This document shows, piece by piece, positions 1-7,828 of a stretch of DNA of 64,000 bases. The notes under the pieces are model-generated. The model was not told where the DNA came from. It saw only the letters and a list, made by a program, of their open reading frames with translations, and did no database searches. The DNA comes from Cellulomonas sp. JZ18. GTDB lineage: Bacteria > Actinomycetota > Actinomycetes > Actinomycetales > Cellulomonadaceae. Position numbers and translations under genes: made by a program. Every line of letters begins with the position of its first letter. Positions within the stretch are counted from its first letter, which is position 1. The stretch is taken from the NCBI RefSeq assembly GCF_009720485.1, contig NZ_CP045245.1:1116001-1180000 (forward strand), in the 5' to 3' direction.

Positions 1-267
1 GCGCGTGCGGGTGCGGCCATCGCGGCCGCCGGCCAGAACTTCGAGCTCGACGCGATCGCCGCCTGCTTCATCGGCGGCGCGGCGGTGACCGGCGGCATCG
101 GCCGCATCTCCGGCGCGATCATCGGCGCGCTCATCATGGGCGTGCTCAACATGGGCCTGTCGATCATGTCGGTCGACCCGGCGTGGCAGATGGCCATCAA
201 GGGCCTGGTCCTGCTCCTCGCGGTCGCGTTCGACCTGCTGAACAAGCGCCGCGCCGGCACCCAGTAG
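1..267 (+). CDS. Sugar ABC transporter permease, C-terminal part (XylH/MmsB-like)
   Basis: This is the last 88 codons of an inner-membrane permease; the start lies before the window. The visible part carries the ELDAIAACFIGGAAV and GGIGRISGAIIGALIMG stretches typical of the xylose/ribose-type (CUT2) permease family, a transmembrane segment around the middle, and the usual ending of a hydrophobic helix followed by a short basic tail (NKRR). In this family two permease subunits form the membrane channel and pair with a cytoplasmic ATPase and a periplasmic-type sugar-binding lipoprotein. The ATPase gene lies 1.4 kb downstream with a ROK regulator between them, so this is one sugar-uptake locus. 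The substrate cannot be read from this fragment; xylose or fructose are reasonable guesses. Confidence 0.85.
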   Translation, partial: ARAGAAIAAAGQNFELDAIAACFIGGAAVTGGIGRISGAIIGALIMGVLNMGLSIMSVDPAWQMAIKGLVLLLAVAFDLLNKRRAGTQ

Positions 268-306
268 CACCACGACCGGCCGGTACGGAAGCGGGTAGGT
301 TCCCCC

Positions 307-1572
307 GTGAGCAGGCGAGCGGCGGCAGCGGGCTCGCAGTCGTCCCTGCGTGAGGCCAACAAGGCGCTCGTGGTCTCCACGGTGCAGCGCTACGGCGGCC
401 TCACGCAGGTCGAGCTCGCGGCCGCCACCGGCCTGTCGGCGGCGACGGTGTCGACGATCGTCCGCGACCTGCTGGCCGCGGGGGTCGTCGACACCGCCGT
501 CACCACCCGCAGCGGGCGGCGTGCCCAGATGGTCACGCTCGCCCGCCGCGTGGGTCTCGCCGTGGGCCTCCAGATCGGCAACCGGCACCTGCGGGTGGTG
601 CTCGGCGACTTCGCCCACGAGGTGGTCGCCGAGCAGAGCCTGCCCCTGCCGCACGAGCACCGCTCCGACACGAGCCTGGACCGTGCGGCCCTGCTCGTGG
701 TGGACCTGCTCGAGCGCATCGGCAGCGAGCTGGACGAGGTCGTCGGCATCGGTGTCGGCGTCCCGGCGCCGGTCGACACCAGCACCGGCATGGTCTCCGT
801 GCCCGGGGTCCTGCGGGGCTGGGAGGGCGAGCACCTCGCGCAGGTGCTCGACAAGCGGCTCGGACGCCCCGTGCACGTCGACAACGACGCGAACCTGGGG
901 GCGCTCGCCGAGTCCACGCTGGGCGCGGCGCGCGGCTACCAGGACGCCGTGTACGTGCGCGCGTCGTACGGCACCGGCGCCGGCATCGTCATCAACGGGC
1001 GCGTGCACCGCGGCTTCGCCGGGACCGCCGGCGAGATCGGGCACGTGCAGGTCGACCCGCAGGGGCACATCTGCCGCTGCGGGTCGCGCGGCTGCCTGGA
1101 CACCGTGGTGGGGGCGGCGGCGCTCGTCGAGCCGCTGCGCGCGAGCCACGGGACGCTCACCCTGCGCGACGTCGTCGGCCGCGCCCGCTCGGGCGACCCC
1201 GGCACGGCGCAGGTCGTCGCGGACGCGGGCGCGACGATCGGGGCGGTCGTCGCCGGGCTCGGCATGGCCGTGAACCCGCAGTGCGTCGTCGTCGGCGGCG
1301 AGCTGGCCGAGACCGGCGAGGTGCTGCTGCAGCCGATGCGCGACGCGATCCGCCGGCGCGTGCTGCTCAACCAGATCGCGCCGCTGGAGGTCGTGCCCGC
1401 CGAGCTGGGGGCCCGGGCGGAGGTCATGGGCGCGCTCGTGCTCGCGCTGCAGTCCGCCGACGTGCCGGTGCGTGTCGACGACGTCGGCGACCTCGAGCCC
1501 GCCGACCCGACGCAGGCCCGCGACCGGAGCGACCGGGACGACCAGGAAGACAGACGGGCGGCAGTCGGTTGA
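307..1572 (+). CDS. ROK-family transcriptional regulator (NagC/XylR type)
   Basis: A 421-residue protein with an N-terminal winged helix-turn-helix (about residues 30-60, LTQVELAAATGLSAATVS) followed by a ROK sugar-kinase-like domain. The ROK part shows the sugar-site DNDANLGAL stretch near residue 191, a glycine-rich GTGAG loop near 221, and the zinc-binding signature CRCGSRGCLD near 256. Regulators of this type bind a sugar or sugar phosphate and repress the uptake genes beside them; here the gene sits between the permease and ATPase of a sugar importer, 39 nt after the permease stop. The start is GTG. A TAGGTT hexamer lies 5 nt before it and there is no obvious ribosome-binding site, so the gene may have its own leaderless transcript. 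The C-terminus ends in a charged low-complexity tail. Confidence 0.88.
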   Translation: MSRRAAAAGSQSSLREANKALVVSTVQRYGGLTQVELAAATGLSAATVSTIVRDLLAAGVVDTAVTTRSGRRAQMVTLARRVGLAVGLQIGNRHLRVVLGDFAHEVVAEQSLPLPHEHRSDTSLDRAALLVVDLLERIGSELDEVVGIGVGVPAPVDTSTGMVSVPGVLRGWEGEHLAQVLDKRLGRPVHVDNDANLGALAESTLGAARGYQDAVYVRASYGTGAGIVINGRVHRGFAGTAGEIGHVQVDPQGHICRCGSRGCLDTVVGAAALVEPLRASHGTLTLRDVVGRARSGDPGTAQVVADAGATIGAVVAGLGMAVNPQCVVVGGELAETGEVLLQPMRDAIRRRVLLNQIAPLEVVPAELGARAEVMGALVLALQSADVPVRVDDVGDLEPADPTQARDRSDRDDQEDRRAAVG

Positions 1573-1637
1573 CGATGCCGGAGCCGGGGGATTCGCTGCA
1601 CGTGACACGTGCCCGACGAGGAGCAGGTGGACCGGGG

Positions 1638-2438
1638 ATGGTCGAGAGGACGCGCACGCCGCTGCTGACGATGCGCGGCATCACCAAGCGGTACAAGGCC
1701 GTCGAGGCGCTGGTGGACGTCAACTTCGAGGTGCACGCGCACGAGGTGGTCGCGCTCGTCGGCGACAACGGCGCCGGCAAGTCGACGCTGGCCAAGGTGG
1801 TCGCCGGCGTCGTGGTGCCCGACTCGGGCCTGGTGGAGATCGACGGCGAGCCGGTGTCGATCCCCAGCCCGAAGGCCGCCCAGCGCCTCGGCGTCGCCAC
1901 GGTGTTCCAGGACCTGGCGCTGTGCGACAACCTCGACGTGACGGCGAACCTGTTCCTCGGCCGGGAGATGCGCAGCGCGGGCGTCATGCAGGACAGCCGC
2001 ATGGAGAACATCGCGCGCTCCGTGCTGCGCGACCTGTCGAGCCGCATCCCGTCCGTGCGCACGCCGCTGTCGCACCTGTCGGCGGGGCAGCGGCAGTCGG
2101 TCGCGATCGCCCGCACCCTGCTGGGCTCCCCGCGGATCGTCGTGCTCGACGAGCCGACCGCGGCGCTGTCCGTCGCGCACACCGCCGAGGTGCTCACGCA
2201 CATCGAGCGCCTGCGCGAGATGGGGCTGGGGGTCATCCTCATCAGCCACAACATGAACGACGTGCGCGCCGTGTCGGACCGCATCGAGGTGCTGCGGCAC
2301 GGGCGCAACAACGGGTCCTTCGACGCGCAGCGGTCCAGCTACGAGGAGATCATCGGCGCGATCACGGGTGCGTGGCAGACGACCCCCGCGACGGCGCGCC
2401 CGTCGGCGCCCGCGGACCGCGAGGCGGCCGGCCGCTGA
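1638..2438 (+). CDS. Sugar ABC transporter ATP-binding protein, single ATPase domain (FrcA-like)
   Basis: A 266-residue ATPase with Walker A GDNGAGKST (about residues 41-49), signature LSAGQRQS (about 146), Walker B VVLDEPTAALS and the switch histidine in ISHNMND. It should energise import with the permease at the window's left edge. Most CUT2 sugar importers use a fused double-ATPase of about 500 residues (XylG, RbsA); this protein has only one domain, like the fructose system FrcA, so it probably works as a homodimer. An in-frame ATG at 1575 exists, but the extra 21 residues look non-homologous, and ATG 1638 has a purine-rich GAGGAG stretch about 14 nt upstream. The gene follows the ROK regulator on the same strand. 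The stop falls inside a strong terminator hairpin. Confidence 0.85.
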   Translation: MVERTRTPLLTMRGITKRYKAVEALVDVNFEVHAHEVVALVGDNGAGKSTLAKVVAGVVVPDSGLVEIDGEPVSIPSPKAAQRLGVATVFQDLALCDNLDVTANLFLGREMRSAGVMQDSRMENIARSVLRDLSSRIPSVRTPLSHLSAGQRQSVAIARTLLGSPRIVVLDEPTAALSVAHTAEVLTHIERLREMGLGVILISHNMNDVRAVSDRIEVLRHGRNNGSFDAQRSSYEEIIGAITGAWQTTPATARPSAPADREAAGR

Positions 2439-2455
2439 CGGCCGGCCGCCTCGCG
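2418..2455. terminator. Bidirectional terminator between sugar ATPase and membrane protein genes
   Basis: A 16-bp perfect inverted repeat (2418-2433 with 2440-2455) encloses the six bases around the ATPase stop codon. Two genes converge here, so the hairpin can end transcription in both directions. There is no long T run, as is usual for very GC-rich actinobacteria. Confidence 0.7.
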
Positions 2456-2462
2456 GACGAGG

Positions 2463-2972
2463 TCACGCGCCGCGCGCGGTGACCGAGCGCAGGCCGAGCC
2501 CGCCGAGCAGGAAGCCCACGCCGATCCCGACGAGGGCGGTCGCGACGCCGAACGCCACGACGGAGGTCAGCAGCGACGCGCGCAGGAACGTGCCGGTGGC
2601 GACCATGTCCCGCTGCGGGTCGTCCCGGTCCATGTCCGCGTAGGTGCGTCCCCCCGTCGCCTCGTGCAGGTCCGTGCGGATGGCCTCCGTCTGGGCCCAC
2701 GCCTCCCACGGCGTGTCGAGCGGCGCGCCGACGAACGCGGGAGCGCTCTCGGCGACCGTGACGCCCTCGCTGGCGAGGCCCGCGGCCGTCACGGCCCAGG
2801 TGCCGGCGCCCCCGACGACGAACAGCGTGCCCAGGACGAGCAGGAGCGTCGCGACGAGGCGTGCGGTGCGCGGGACGGGCGCGCCCGGACGGTCGGACCC
2901 GGCGAAGCGGTCGGTCAGTGCGGTGCCGCCGGTGGCGGCGGGCGTGGTGGGTGTGGCGGGCGTGCTGGTCAT
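2463..2972 (-). CDS. Hypothetical membrane protein, two predicted transmembrane segments
   Basis: I do not recognise this 169-residue protein. It has a Pro/Thr/Ala-rich cytoplasmic N-terminus, a first transmembrane segment at about residues 37-60, an acidic extracytoplasmic loop of about 70 residues with several aromatic and charged residues, and a second membrane segment at about 130-160 rich in glycine. ATG at 2972 is preceded by an AGGGGG ribosome-binding site about 7 nt away. The gene stands alone: it converges with the sugar ATPase gene, and 128 nt separate its start from the stop of purU on the same strand. Confidence 0.65.
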   Translation of the reverse strand: MTSTPATPTTPAATGGTALTDRFAGSDRPGAPVPRTARLVATLLLVLGTLFVVGGAGTWAVTAAGLASEGVTVAESAPAFVGAPLDTPWEAWAQTEAIRTDLHEATGGRTYADMDRDDPQRDMVATGTFLRASLLTSVVAFGVATALVGIGVGFLLGGLGLRSVTARGA

Positions 2973-3100
2973 GGGGACCCCCTGACGGTCGGCGGTGGTG
3001 CGGGGCCCACCCTGGCCTGCGCCGGCAGGGTGCCGCACCGTCCCGAAACGGTTCGTGCAGGGGTCGGACGTGCGGTGCGGGGCGAGACCGGGTGCCCGGG

Positions 3101-3967
3101 TCAGCGGAAGACGATGGTGCGGTGCCCGTCGAGGAGCACGCGGTGCTCGGCGTGCCAGCGCACGGCCCGGGCGAGGGCGCGCCGCTCGACGTCCTGGCCC
3201 AGGCGCACCATGTCCTCGACCGAGCGGGTGTGGTCCACCCGCTCGACGTCCTGCTCGATGATCGGCCCCTCGTCGAGGTCGCCGGTGACGAAGTGCGCGG
3301 TCGCGCCGATGAGCTTCACGCCGCGGTCGTGGGCCTGCGCGTAGGGGCGGGCGCCCTTGAACGACGGCAGGAACGAGTGGTGGATGTTGATGATCCGCCC
3401 CTCGAGGCGGCGGCACAGGTCGTCGGAGAGGATCTGCATGTACCGCGCGAGGACGACGAGCTCGACGTCGAGCTCCTCGACGAGCGCGAGCAGCCGCGCC
3501 TCGGCGTCGGCCTTGGTCTCCCGCGTCACGGGCACGTGGTGGAACGGGATCCCGTAGAAGTCCGCGAGCGGCGCGAGCACCTCGTGGTTCGAGACGACCG
3601 CGACCAGGTCGACCGGCAGGTCCTCCGACCGCTGGCGGAACGCCAGGTCGTTGAGGCAGTGCGCGGCGGTCGAGACCATGACGAGCGTGCGCACCTTGCG
3701 GCCCGCGACGTCGAGGTGCCACTGCATGTCGAACCGCCCGGCCAGGTCGGCCATCGCGGTGCTCAGCTCCGCGTGCGTCGCGGCGGAGGTGACCTGGACG
3801 CGCATGAAGAACAGCCCGGACAGCTCGTCGCCGAACTGCTGGGACTCGGTGATGTTGCCCCCGTGCTCGGCGAGCAGGCCCGCGACGGCCGCGACGATGC
3901 CGGGACGGTCGGGGCACGACAGCGTCAGCACCCAGTGCGTGGTCGACTCTTCCGAGGTGTGGGACAC
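3101..3967 (-). CDS. purU: Formyltetrahydrofolate deformylase
   Basis: PurU hydrolyses 10-formyl-tetrahydrofolate to formate and tetrahydrofolate, balancing one-carbon pools for purine synthesis. The 288-residue protein has an N-terminal ACT domain (about residues 8-85, beginning at WVLTLSCPDRPGIVAAVAG) and a C-terminal formyltransferase fold with the catalytic HHSFLPSFKGA segment and the VTGDLDEGPIIEQ segment containing the catalytic aspartate. Length and order match the family. The start is GTG 3967; a TACTCT hexamer ends 7 nt upstream with no ribosome-binding site, suggesting a leaderless transcript. It is divergent from the acetyltransferase gene. The glyA-folD operon 4 kb away belongs to the same folate chemistry but on separate transcription units. 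Confidence 0.93.
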   Translation of the reverse strand: MSHTSEESTTHWVLTLSCPDRPGIVAAVAGLLAEHGGNITESQQFGDELSGLFFMRVQVTSAATHAELSTAMADLAGRFDMQWHLDVAGRKVRTLVMVSTAAHCLNDLAFRQRSEDLPVDLVAVVSNHEVLAPLADFYGIPFHHVPVTRETKADAEARLLALVEELDVELVVLARYMQILSDDLCRRLEGRIINIHHSFLPSFKGARPYAQAHDRGVKLIGATAHFVTGDLDEGPIIEQDVERVDHTRSVEDMVRLGQDVERRALARAVRWHAEHRVLLDGHRTIVFR

Positions 3968-4014
3968 GGGGTCCAGAGTAGTGCGCCGCGCCGGGCGGCT
4001 GAGACGATGACCGC

Positions 4015-4521
4015 ATGACGCAGTCCGACCAGCCCGGCCTCGAGATCCGCCCCGTCACCGCCGAGGACGCCGGCGAGCTGCTGACCCTGCGCCGGGCCGC
4101 GTTCGTCACCGAGGCGCAGCAGTACGGTGACCCGCACATCCCGCCGCTGACGCAGACGCTCGAGGAGCTCGTCGCGGACCTGCGCGCGGACGGCGTCATC
4201 ACGCTCGGCGCCTGGCAGGGGCACCGGCTCATCGGCTCGATCCGCGTGCTCCTGGAGGGCGCGAAGGCGACCCTCGGGCGGTTCGCCGTGGCGCCGGACC
4301 TGCAGGGCAGGGGCATCGGGACCGAGCTGCTGACCGCGATCCTCCCGTACCTGCCGGAGGGCATCGAGGAGGTCTGGGTGTTCACCGGCCGCGACTCGGT
4401 GCACAACATCGCGCTCTACAACAAGGCGGGCTACGAGCACCAGCACGACCAGACCGCCGGCGACCTCACCTACGCGTACCTGCGCAAGCTGCTCGGCGAC
4501 GGGGAGCCGGCGCAGGCCTGA
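4015..4521 (+). CDS. GNAT-family N-acetyltransferase
   Basis: A 168-residue protein with a complete GNAT fold. The acetyl-CoA pyrophosphate-binding loop is QGRGIGTELL (about residues 100-109) after the beta-strand LGRFAVAP, and the C-terminal motif B region contains NIALYNKAGYE (about 130-140). Such proteins transfer an acetyl group from acetyl-CoA to an amine; the substrate cannot be told from sequence. It starts at ATG 4015, 47 nt from the divergent purU start, without a clear ribosome-binding site; GACGAT lies 6 nt upstream as a possible leaderless -10 element. A hairpin follows the gene before the sigma factor. Confidence 0.88.
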   Translation: MTQSDQPGLEIRPVTAEDAGELLTLRRAAFVTEAQQYGDPHIPPLTQTLEELVADLRADGVITLGAWQGHRLIGSIRVLLEGAKATLGRFAVAPDLQGRGIGTELLTAILPYLPEGIEEVWVFTGRDSVHNIALYNKAGYEHQHDQTAGDLTYAYLRKLLGDGEPAQA

Positions 4522-4538
4522 CGTCGTCCGGCCACCCG

Positions 4539-4571
4539 GCACGCCCCTGACGCAACCTGCACGGGGCGTGC
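4539..4571 (+). terminator. Hairpin between acetyltransferase and sigma factor genes
   Basis: A 9-bp perfect stem (4539-4547 with 4563-4571) with a 15-nt loop lies 18 nt after the acetyltransferase stop and just before the sigma factor. It could be a terminator. A possible GTG start for the sigma factor at 4568 lies inside the stem, one reason to prefer the ATG at 4586. Confidence 0.5.
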
Positions 4572-4585
4572 GGCGTGTAGAGGGC

Positions 4586-5233
4586 ATGGACATCACGACG
4601 TCGGCGTCCGGGGCGGGGCTGCGCCTCGCGTCCGGGCGGCCGGCCCTCCCCGAGCGGTCCGCGGCGCTCGCCGCGCCCGCGCACGAGCACGTGCCGCTCG
4701 TCCTGGTCGACGGGCGCGACCGCGACGCGGAGTTCACCGCGTTCATGGCCCAGGCGGCCCCGGCCCTCGCCCGAACGGCGTGGCTGCTCTGCGGTGACAC
4801 CCACCAGGCCGACGAGCTCGTGCAGCAGGCGCTCGTGCGGACGTACCTGGCCTGGCCACGGGCGCGTGAGCGCGACCCGCTGGCCTACGCCCGCCGGACG
4901 CTGGCGAACCAGCGGATCTCGACGTGGCGGCGACGCCGGCGGGAGGTGCTGACGGAGCCCGCCGGCCTGCCGGAGGGGGCCGCCACCGCCGGTGCTGACC
5001 TGCACGCCGAGCGGGACCAGCTCGTGCGCGCGCTGGCGCTGCTCACGCCGCGGCAGCGGCGCGTCGTCGTGCTGCGGCACCTGGAGGGTCTGTCGGAGAA
5101 GGAGGTCGCGGACGACCTCGGCGTCTCCGTGGGCACGGTCAAGTCGACGGGCTCGCGGGCGCTGCGGACGCTGCGGCAGGTGCTGGAACGGGACGCGGGC
5201 ACGCGGGACGGCGTGCGAGAGGCGGGTGCGTGA
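4586..5233 (+). CDS. RNA polymerase sigma factor, SigE family (ECF type)
   Basis: A sigma-70-family protein of about 215 residues. The conserved part starts at DAEFTAFMAQAAPALARTAW with region 2 (ADELVQQALVRTYLAWPR, helix for -10 recognition) and the RTLANQRISTWRRRRRE end, followed by region 4 (LTPRQRRVVVLRHLEGLSEKE and VSVGTVKSTGSRALRTLR) that binds the -35 element. This matches the actinobacterial SigE-type ECF subgroup, which lacks region 3. The start is uncertain: ATG 4586, GTG 4568 and GTG 4691 are all in frame, and the first 50 residues are poorly conserved in appearance. Its stop overlaps the start of the next gene (TGATG), so the two are translationally coupled, as expected for a sigma factor with a regulator. 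Confidence 0.87.
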   Translation: MDITTSASGAGLRLASGRPALPERSAALAAPAHEHVPLVLVDGRDRDAEFTAFMAQAAPALARTAWLLCGDTHQADELVQQALVRTYLAWPRARERDPLAYARRTLANQRISTWRRRRREVLTEPAGLPEGAATAGADLHAERDQLVRALALLTPRQRRVVVLRHLEGLSEKEVADDLGVSVGTVKSTGSRALRTLRQVLERDAGTRDGVREAGA

Positions 5234-6225
5234 TGGTGACGACGGACGAGAGCTACGCGCAGACCCTCCGCGAGCGTGCGGAGCTCCTCGTGCCGCGCGT
5301 CGACGTCGACCTCGACGCCGTGGTGCCACGCGCGAGGCGACGACGCGGGAGGACGCGGGCGGCCGCCGGCGCGGTGGCGGTGTCGGCGCTCGTCGCGGCG
5401 ACGTGGGGCGTGGGATCGGTCCTGGCTGCGGGCCCGACGCACGTGGTGGCCCCCGCGGACGCCTCCACGCCGGCGCCCGCGGCCACGAGCGGGTCGGCGG
5501 GTCCGGTGACCGCACCCGGCGTCCCTGGCGACGTGCCGGGCGAGGCCGTGGTGGCGGACGACGGCAGCGTGAGCGGCGTCCCGGGCGACCCCTGGGACGG
5601 CGACGCGCCGTACTGGTACACGGTCACGGAGTACGTCGGCACGGACGGCCAGGTGCGGCGCAGCGAGTCGTGGAAGAGCCGCGAGCGGCCCGGGCTGCTG
5701 ATGAGCGACCGGGACGTGGCGACGGCGACCGCCATCGGCCCGGTGGTCGTCCTCGGGCGGTTCGTCCTCGACGGGCAGGTGCACGACGTCCTGACGGACC
5801 CGCGAGCCCTGCCGGTCGACCCGGTCGCCCTGGAGCGGGTGCTGCGGAACGGGACCGAGCCCGACCGCCGTGCCGGGACGGACGACGACAAGGCCATGTC
5901 GATGGCGCGTGACGCCCTGCTCGAGGGGGGCTTGCTCCCTCGTGACCTGCGGACGGCCTTCTGGGACGCCGCCGTGCTCCTGCCCGGTGCCGAGGTCGTG
6001 CCCGGTGAGAGCCGGGGCCGGGCGGCCGAGGTCCTGACCTACCGCGCGCAGGCTCCGGAGGGGGCGTCCTACCGGCTGGTGCGCGACCCCGTGACGGGTC
6101 TGCTCCTCGAGGACGGCTCGCTCGGCAGCCCCGGCGGTGTCGTCGTCGACCAGGGGCCCGCCGGCCCTCCGCCTGTCGAGCCGACGCTGGCGATGGCCGG
6201 CTGCACCTCGTGGGCGACGTGCTGA
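5233..6225 (+). CDS. Single-pass membrane protein coupled to the sigma factor, putative anti-sigma factor
   Basis: The function is inferred from position only. The 330-residue protein has a short cytoplasmic N-terminus (about 38 residues, TDESYAQTLRERAELL, then a basic RRRRG run), one transmembrane segment at about residues 40-60, and a large Thr/Ala/Pro-linked extracytoplasmic domain that includes DAPYWYTVTEYV and ends with a two-cysteine tail (GCTSWATC). That topology fits a membrane regulator of the preceding sigma factor, but I see no recognisable zinc anti-sigma motif (HxxxCxxC). The start is ATG 5233 (or GTG 5230), overlapping the sigma stop codon. It converges with the EamA exporter gene with only 3 nt between the stops. 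Confidence 0.7.
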   Translation: MVTTDESYAQTLRERAELLVPRVDVDLDAVVPRARRRRGRTRAAAGAVAVSALVAATWGVGSVLAAGPTHVVAPADASTPAPAATSGSAGPVTAPGVPGDVPGEAVVADDGSVSGVPGDPWDGDAPYWYTVTEYVGTDGQVRRSESWKSRERPGLLMSDRDVATATAIGPVVVLGRFVLDGQVHDVLTDPRALPVDPVALERVLRNGTEPDRRAGTDDDKAMSMARDALLEGGLLPRDLRTAFWDAAVLLPGAEVVPGESRGRAAEVLTYRAQAPEGASYRLVRDPVTGLLLEDGSLGSPGGVVVDQGPAGPPPVEPTLAMAGCTSWATC

Positions 6226-6228
6226 GCG

Positions 6229-7158
6229 TCAGGGCACGGGAGAACGGGGCTGCGCGGGCGCGGGCGCTGCGGCGGGGCCGAGCTGCCCGCGCAGCCGGCG
6301 GACGGCCGTGAGCGCCGCCGGCTGGCCGACCGCCACGCCCGCGACGACCGCGGCGACGCCCAGCACCTGCAGCGGCGTCAGGTGCTCGCCGCCCAGCAGC
6401 AGCCCGACCGCGACGCCGGTGAGCGGGTTCAGGAGCCCGACGAGCCCCACGGCGCCCGCGGGCAGGTGCCGCAGCGCGGTGAACCACGCGACGTAGGCGA
6501 GCGCCGTCGCGATCAGGGACACGTAGGCGATGCCGAGCCAGCCGCGGGCGTCGAGCGCCGGGGGAGCGCCCTCGGCGAGCGCGGCGACGGGGACGAGCAG
6601 CAGGCCGCCGGCGACGAGCTGCCACGACGTCGACGCGAGCACGTCGACGTCGTCCTTCCAGCGGGTCGCGAGCACGAACCCGACCGACGACATCACCATC
6701 GCCGTGCCGCCGGCCAGCACGCCGAGCGGGTTCACCGTGACCGCGCCGGTGACGAGCATCGCGACGACGCCGGCCAGACCGACGACGGCGCCGACGAGCC
6801 CCGCGACCCGGGGGCGCTGCCCCAGCAGGGGCCACGCGACGAGCATGAGCACGAACGGCGAGACGGCCATGACCGTCGACGCGACGGACGACGGCAGCAG
6901 CTGGGCCGCGACGTACACGAGCACGAAGAACGCGCTCATGTTGAGCAGGCCGAGGACGAGCGAGCGCCACCACCACCGCCCGCGCGGCGCCTGGCGGGCG
7001 AGGGCGAGGAGCACGAGCCCGGCGGGCAGGGCGCGCAGCACCGAGCCCCACAGCGGGGCGTCGGCGGGCAGCGTGTGCCGGGTGACGTAGTAGGCGGCGC
7101 CCCACGAGATCGGCGCCAGCGCGGCGAGGAGCGACCAGCGGCCGGTGTTCTCTTCCAC
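6229..7158 (-). CDS. EamA/DMT-family exporter
   Basis: A 309-residue inner-membrane protein with about ten hydrophobic helices arranged as two EamA repeats: the first begins at LLAALAPISWGAAYYVTRH, the second near NPLGVLAGGTAMVMSSVG and ends at GVAVGLLLGGEHLTPLQ. The family exports small metabolites, amino acids or drugs. GTG 7158 is chosen because it opens the first repeat and is preceded by TACTTT 7 nt upstream, a leaderless -10 pattern. It is divergent from a MarR regulator with only 40 nt between the starts, so the regulator very likely controls this exporter. The tail is Pro/Ala-rich. Confidence 0.85.
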   Translation of the reverse strand: MEENTGRWSLLAALAPISWGAAYYVTRHTLPADAPLWGSVLRALPAGLVLLALARQAPRGRWWWRSLVLGLLNMSAFFVLVYVAAQLLPSSVASTVMAVSPFVLMLVAWPLLGQRPRVAGLVGAVVGLAGVVAMLVTGAVTVNPLGVLAGGTAMVMSSVGFVLATRWKDDVDVLASTSWQLVAGGLLLVPVAALAEGAPPALDARGWLGIAYVSLIATALAYVAWFTALRHLPAGAVGLVGLLNPLTGVAVGLLLGGEHLTPLQVLGVAAVVAGVAVGQPAALTAVRRLRGQLGPAAAPAPAQPRSPVP

Positions 7159-7198
7159 GGAAGACAAAGTATCTGACCCGGAAGGTAAGATCCACCGC
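7159..7198. promoter_or_regulatory. Shared EamA/marR divergent promoter-operator
   Basis: The 40-bp gap between the two start codons holds both candidate -10 elements: TACTTT on the minus strand 7 nt before the EamA GTG and TAAGAT on the plus strand (7186-7191) 7 nt before the MarR GTG. A small palindrome TTCCACGGAA overlaps the EamA start, and a second GGAA copy lies near 7180. The region is AT-rich compared with its surroundings. Any regulator bound here would block both promoters. Confidence 0.55.
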
Positions 7199-7714
7199 GT
7201 GAGCGACCTCCCGCCGGACTTCGTCGACCAGGTGCACGACGCCTGGGTGCGCGAGCGCCCCGACCTCGACGTGACCCCGCAGGGCGTGTTCGGACGGCTG
7301 CGCCGGGTCACCCACCGCGTCACCGAGGAGCTCGTCGCCGTCTACCGCGAGCACGGCCTCGCCGAGGGCGACTTCGACGTGCTCGCCACCCTGCGCCGCG
7401 CGGGCGCCCCGTACGCGCACTCGTGCGGCGAGCTCGCCGAGCACACGCTCGTCACGAGCGGCGGCATGACCAAGCGGATCGACCGCCTGGAGGCGGCCGG
7501 CCTCGTGCGCCGGCGCGTGAGCGAGACCGACGGGCGCGGGCGGGTCGTCGAGCTCACGGAGCAGGGGCGCGCGCTCATCGACGCCGCGTTCACCGACCAC
7601 GTCGCCAACCAGCACCGCCTCCTGGCGATGCTGGACGACGGCGACGCCGAGGTGCTCGACCGGGTGCTGCGGCGCTGGCTCGCGCACCTGGAGGAGCCGC
7701 CGGCGGGACCGTGA
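7199..7714 (+). CDS. MarR-family transcriptional regulator
   Basis: A 171-residue regulator with a MarR winged helix: LTSGGMTKRIDRLEAAGL-type recognition helix (here LVTSGGMTKRIDRLEAAGLV, about residues 83-102) followed by the wing RRRVSETDGRGRVVELT. MarR dimers repress a neighbouring efflux or stress gene until they bind a small ligand or oxidant. The divergent EamA exporter 40 nt away is the obvious target. GTG 7199 is chosen because the upstream extension is promoter sequence; an AAGG stretch lies about 12 nt upstream, and TAAGAT at 7 nt would also allow a leaderless transcript. A short spacer separates its stop from the ZTP riboswitch. Confidence 0.88.
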   Translation: MSDLPPDFVDQVHDAWVRERPDLDVTPQGVFGRLRRVTHRVTEELVAVYREHGLAEGDFDVLATLRRAGAPYAHSCGELAEHTLVTSGGMTKRIDRLEAAGLVRRRVSETDGRGRVVELTEQGRALIDAAFTDHVANQHRLLAMLDDGDAEVLDRVLRRWLAHLEEPPAGP

Positions 7715-7730
7715 CGGTTGGTAGGCTGAC

Positions 7731-7812
7731 GGGGTCGTGACTGGCGCAACGGGTGGGTCACCACCGGGGAGCGACGCAGCAGCTGGACCAACGGGTCGGA
7801 CGCCTGGGCCCC
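7731..7812 (+). ncRNA. ZTP riboswitch (pfl motif) ahead of glyA-folD
   Basis: The three hallmark blocks of the ZMP/ZTP-sensing pfl motif are present in order: GTGACTGGCG (7737-7746), CCACCGGGGAGCG (7761-7773) and, after a variable loop, CGCCTGGGCC (7801-7810). ZTP/ZMP builds up when 10-formyl-tetrahydrofolate is short and the riboswitch then raises expression of one-carbon genes. The downstream genes glyA and folD are exactly this class. The motif begins about 17 nt after the marR stop, so the glyA promoter must lie in or just before the end of marR. Confidence 0.9.
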
Positions 7813-7828
7813 TCGGTCACCCTCCACA

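Noticed and set aside
1281..1637. Upstream extension of the sugar ATPase gene into the ROK gene
   Set aside because: The extension is Arg/Ala-rich shadow of the ROK frame; the ABC fold begins just after ATG 1638.
7731..7812. Glycine or tetrahydrofolate riboswitch ahead of glyA
   Set aside because: The hallmark blocks match the pfl/ZTP motif, not the tandem glycine aptamer or the THF motif.
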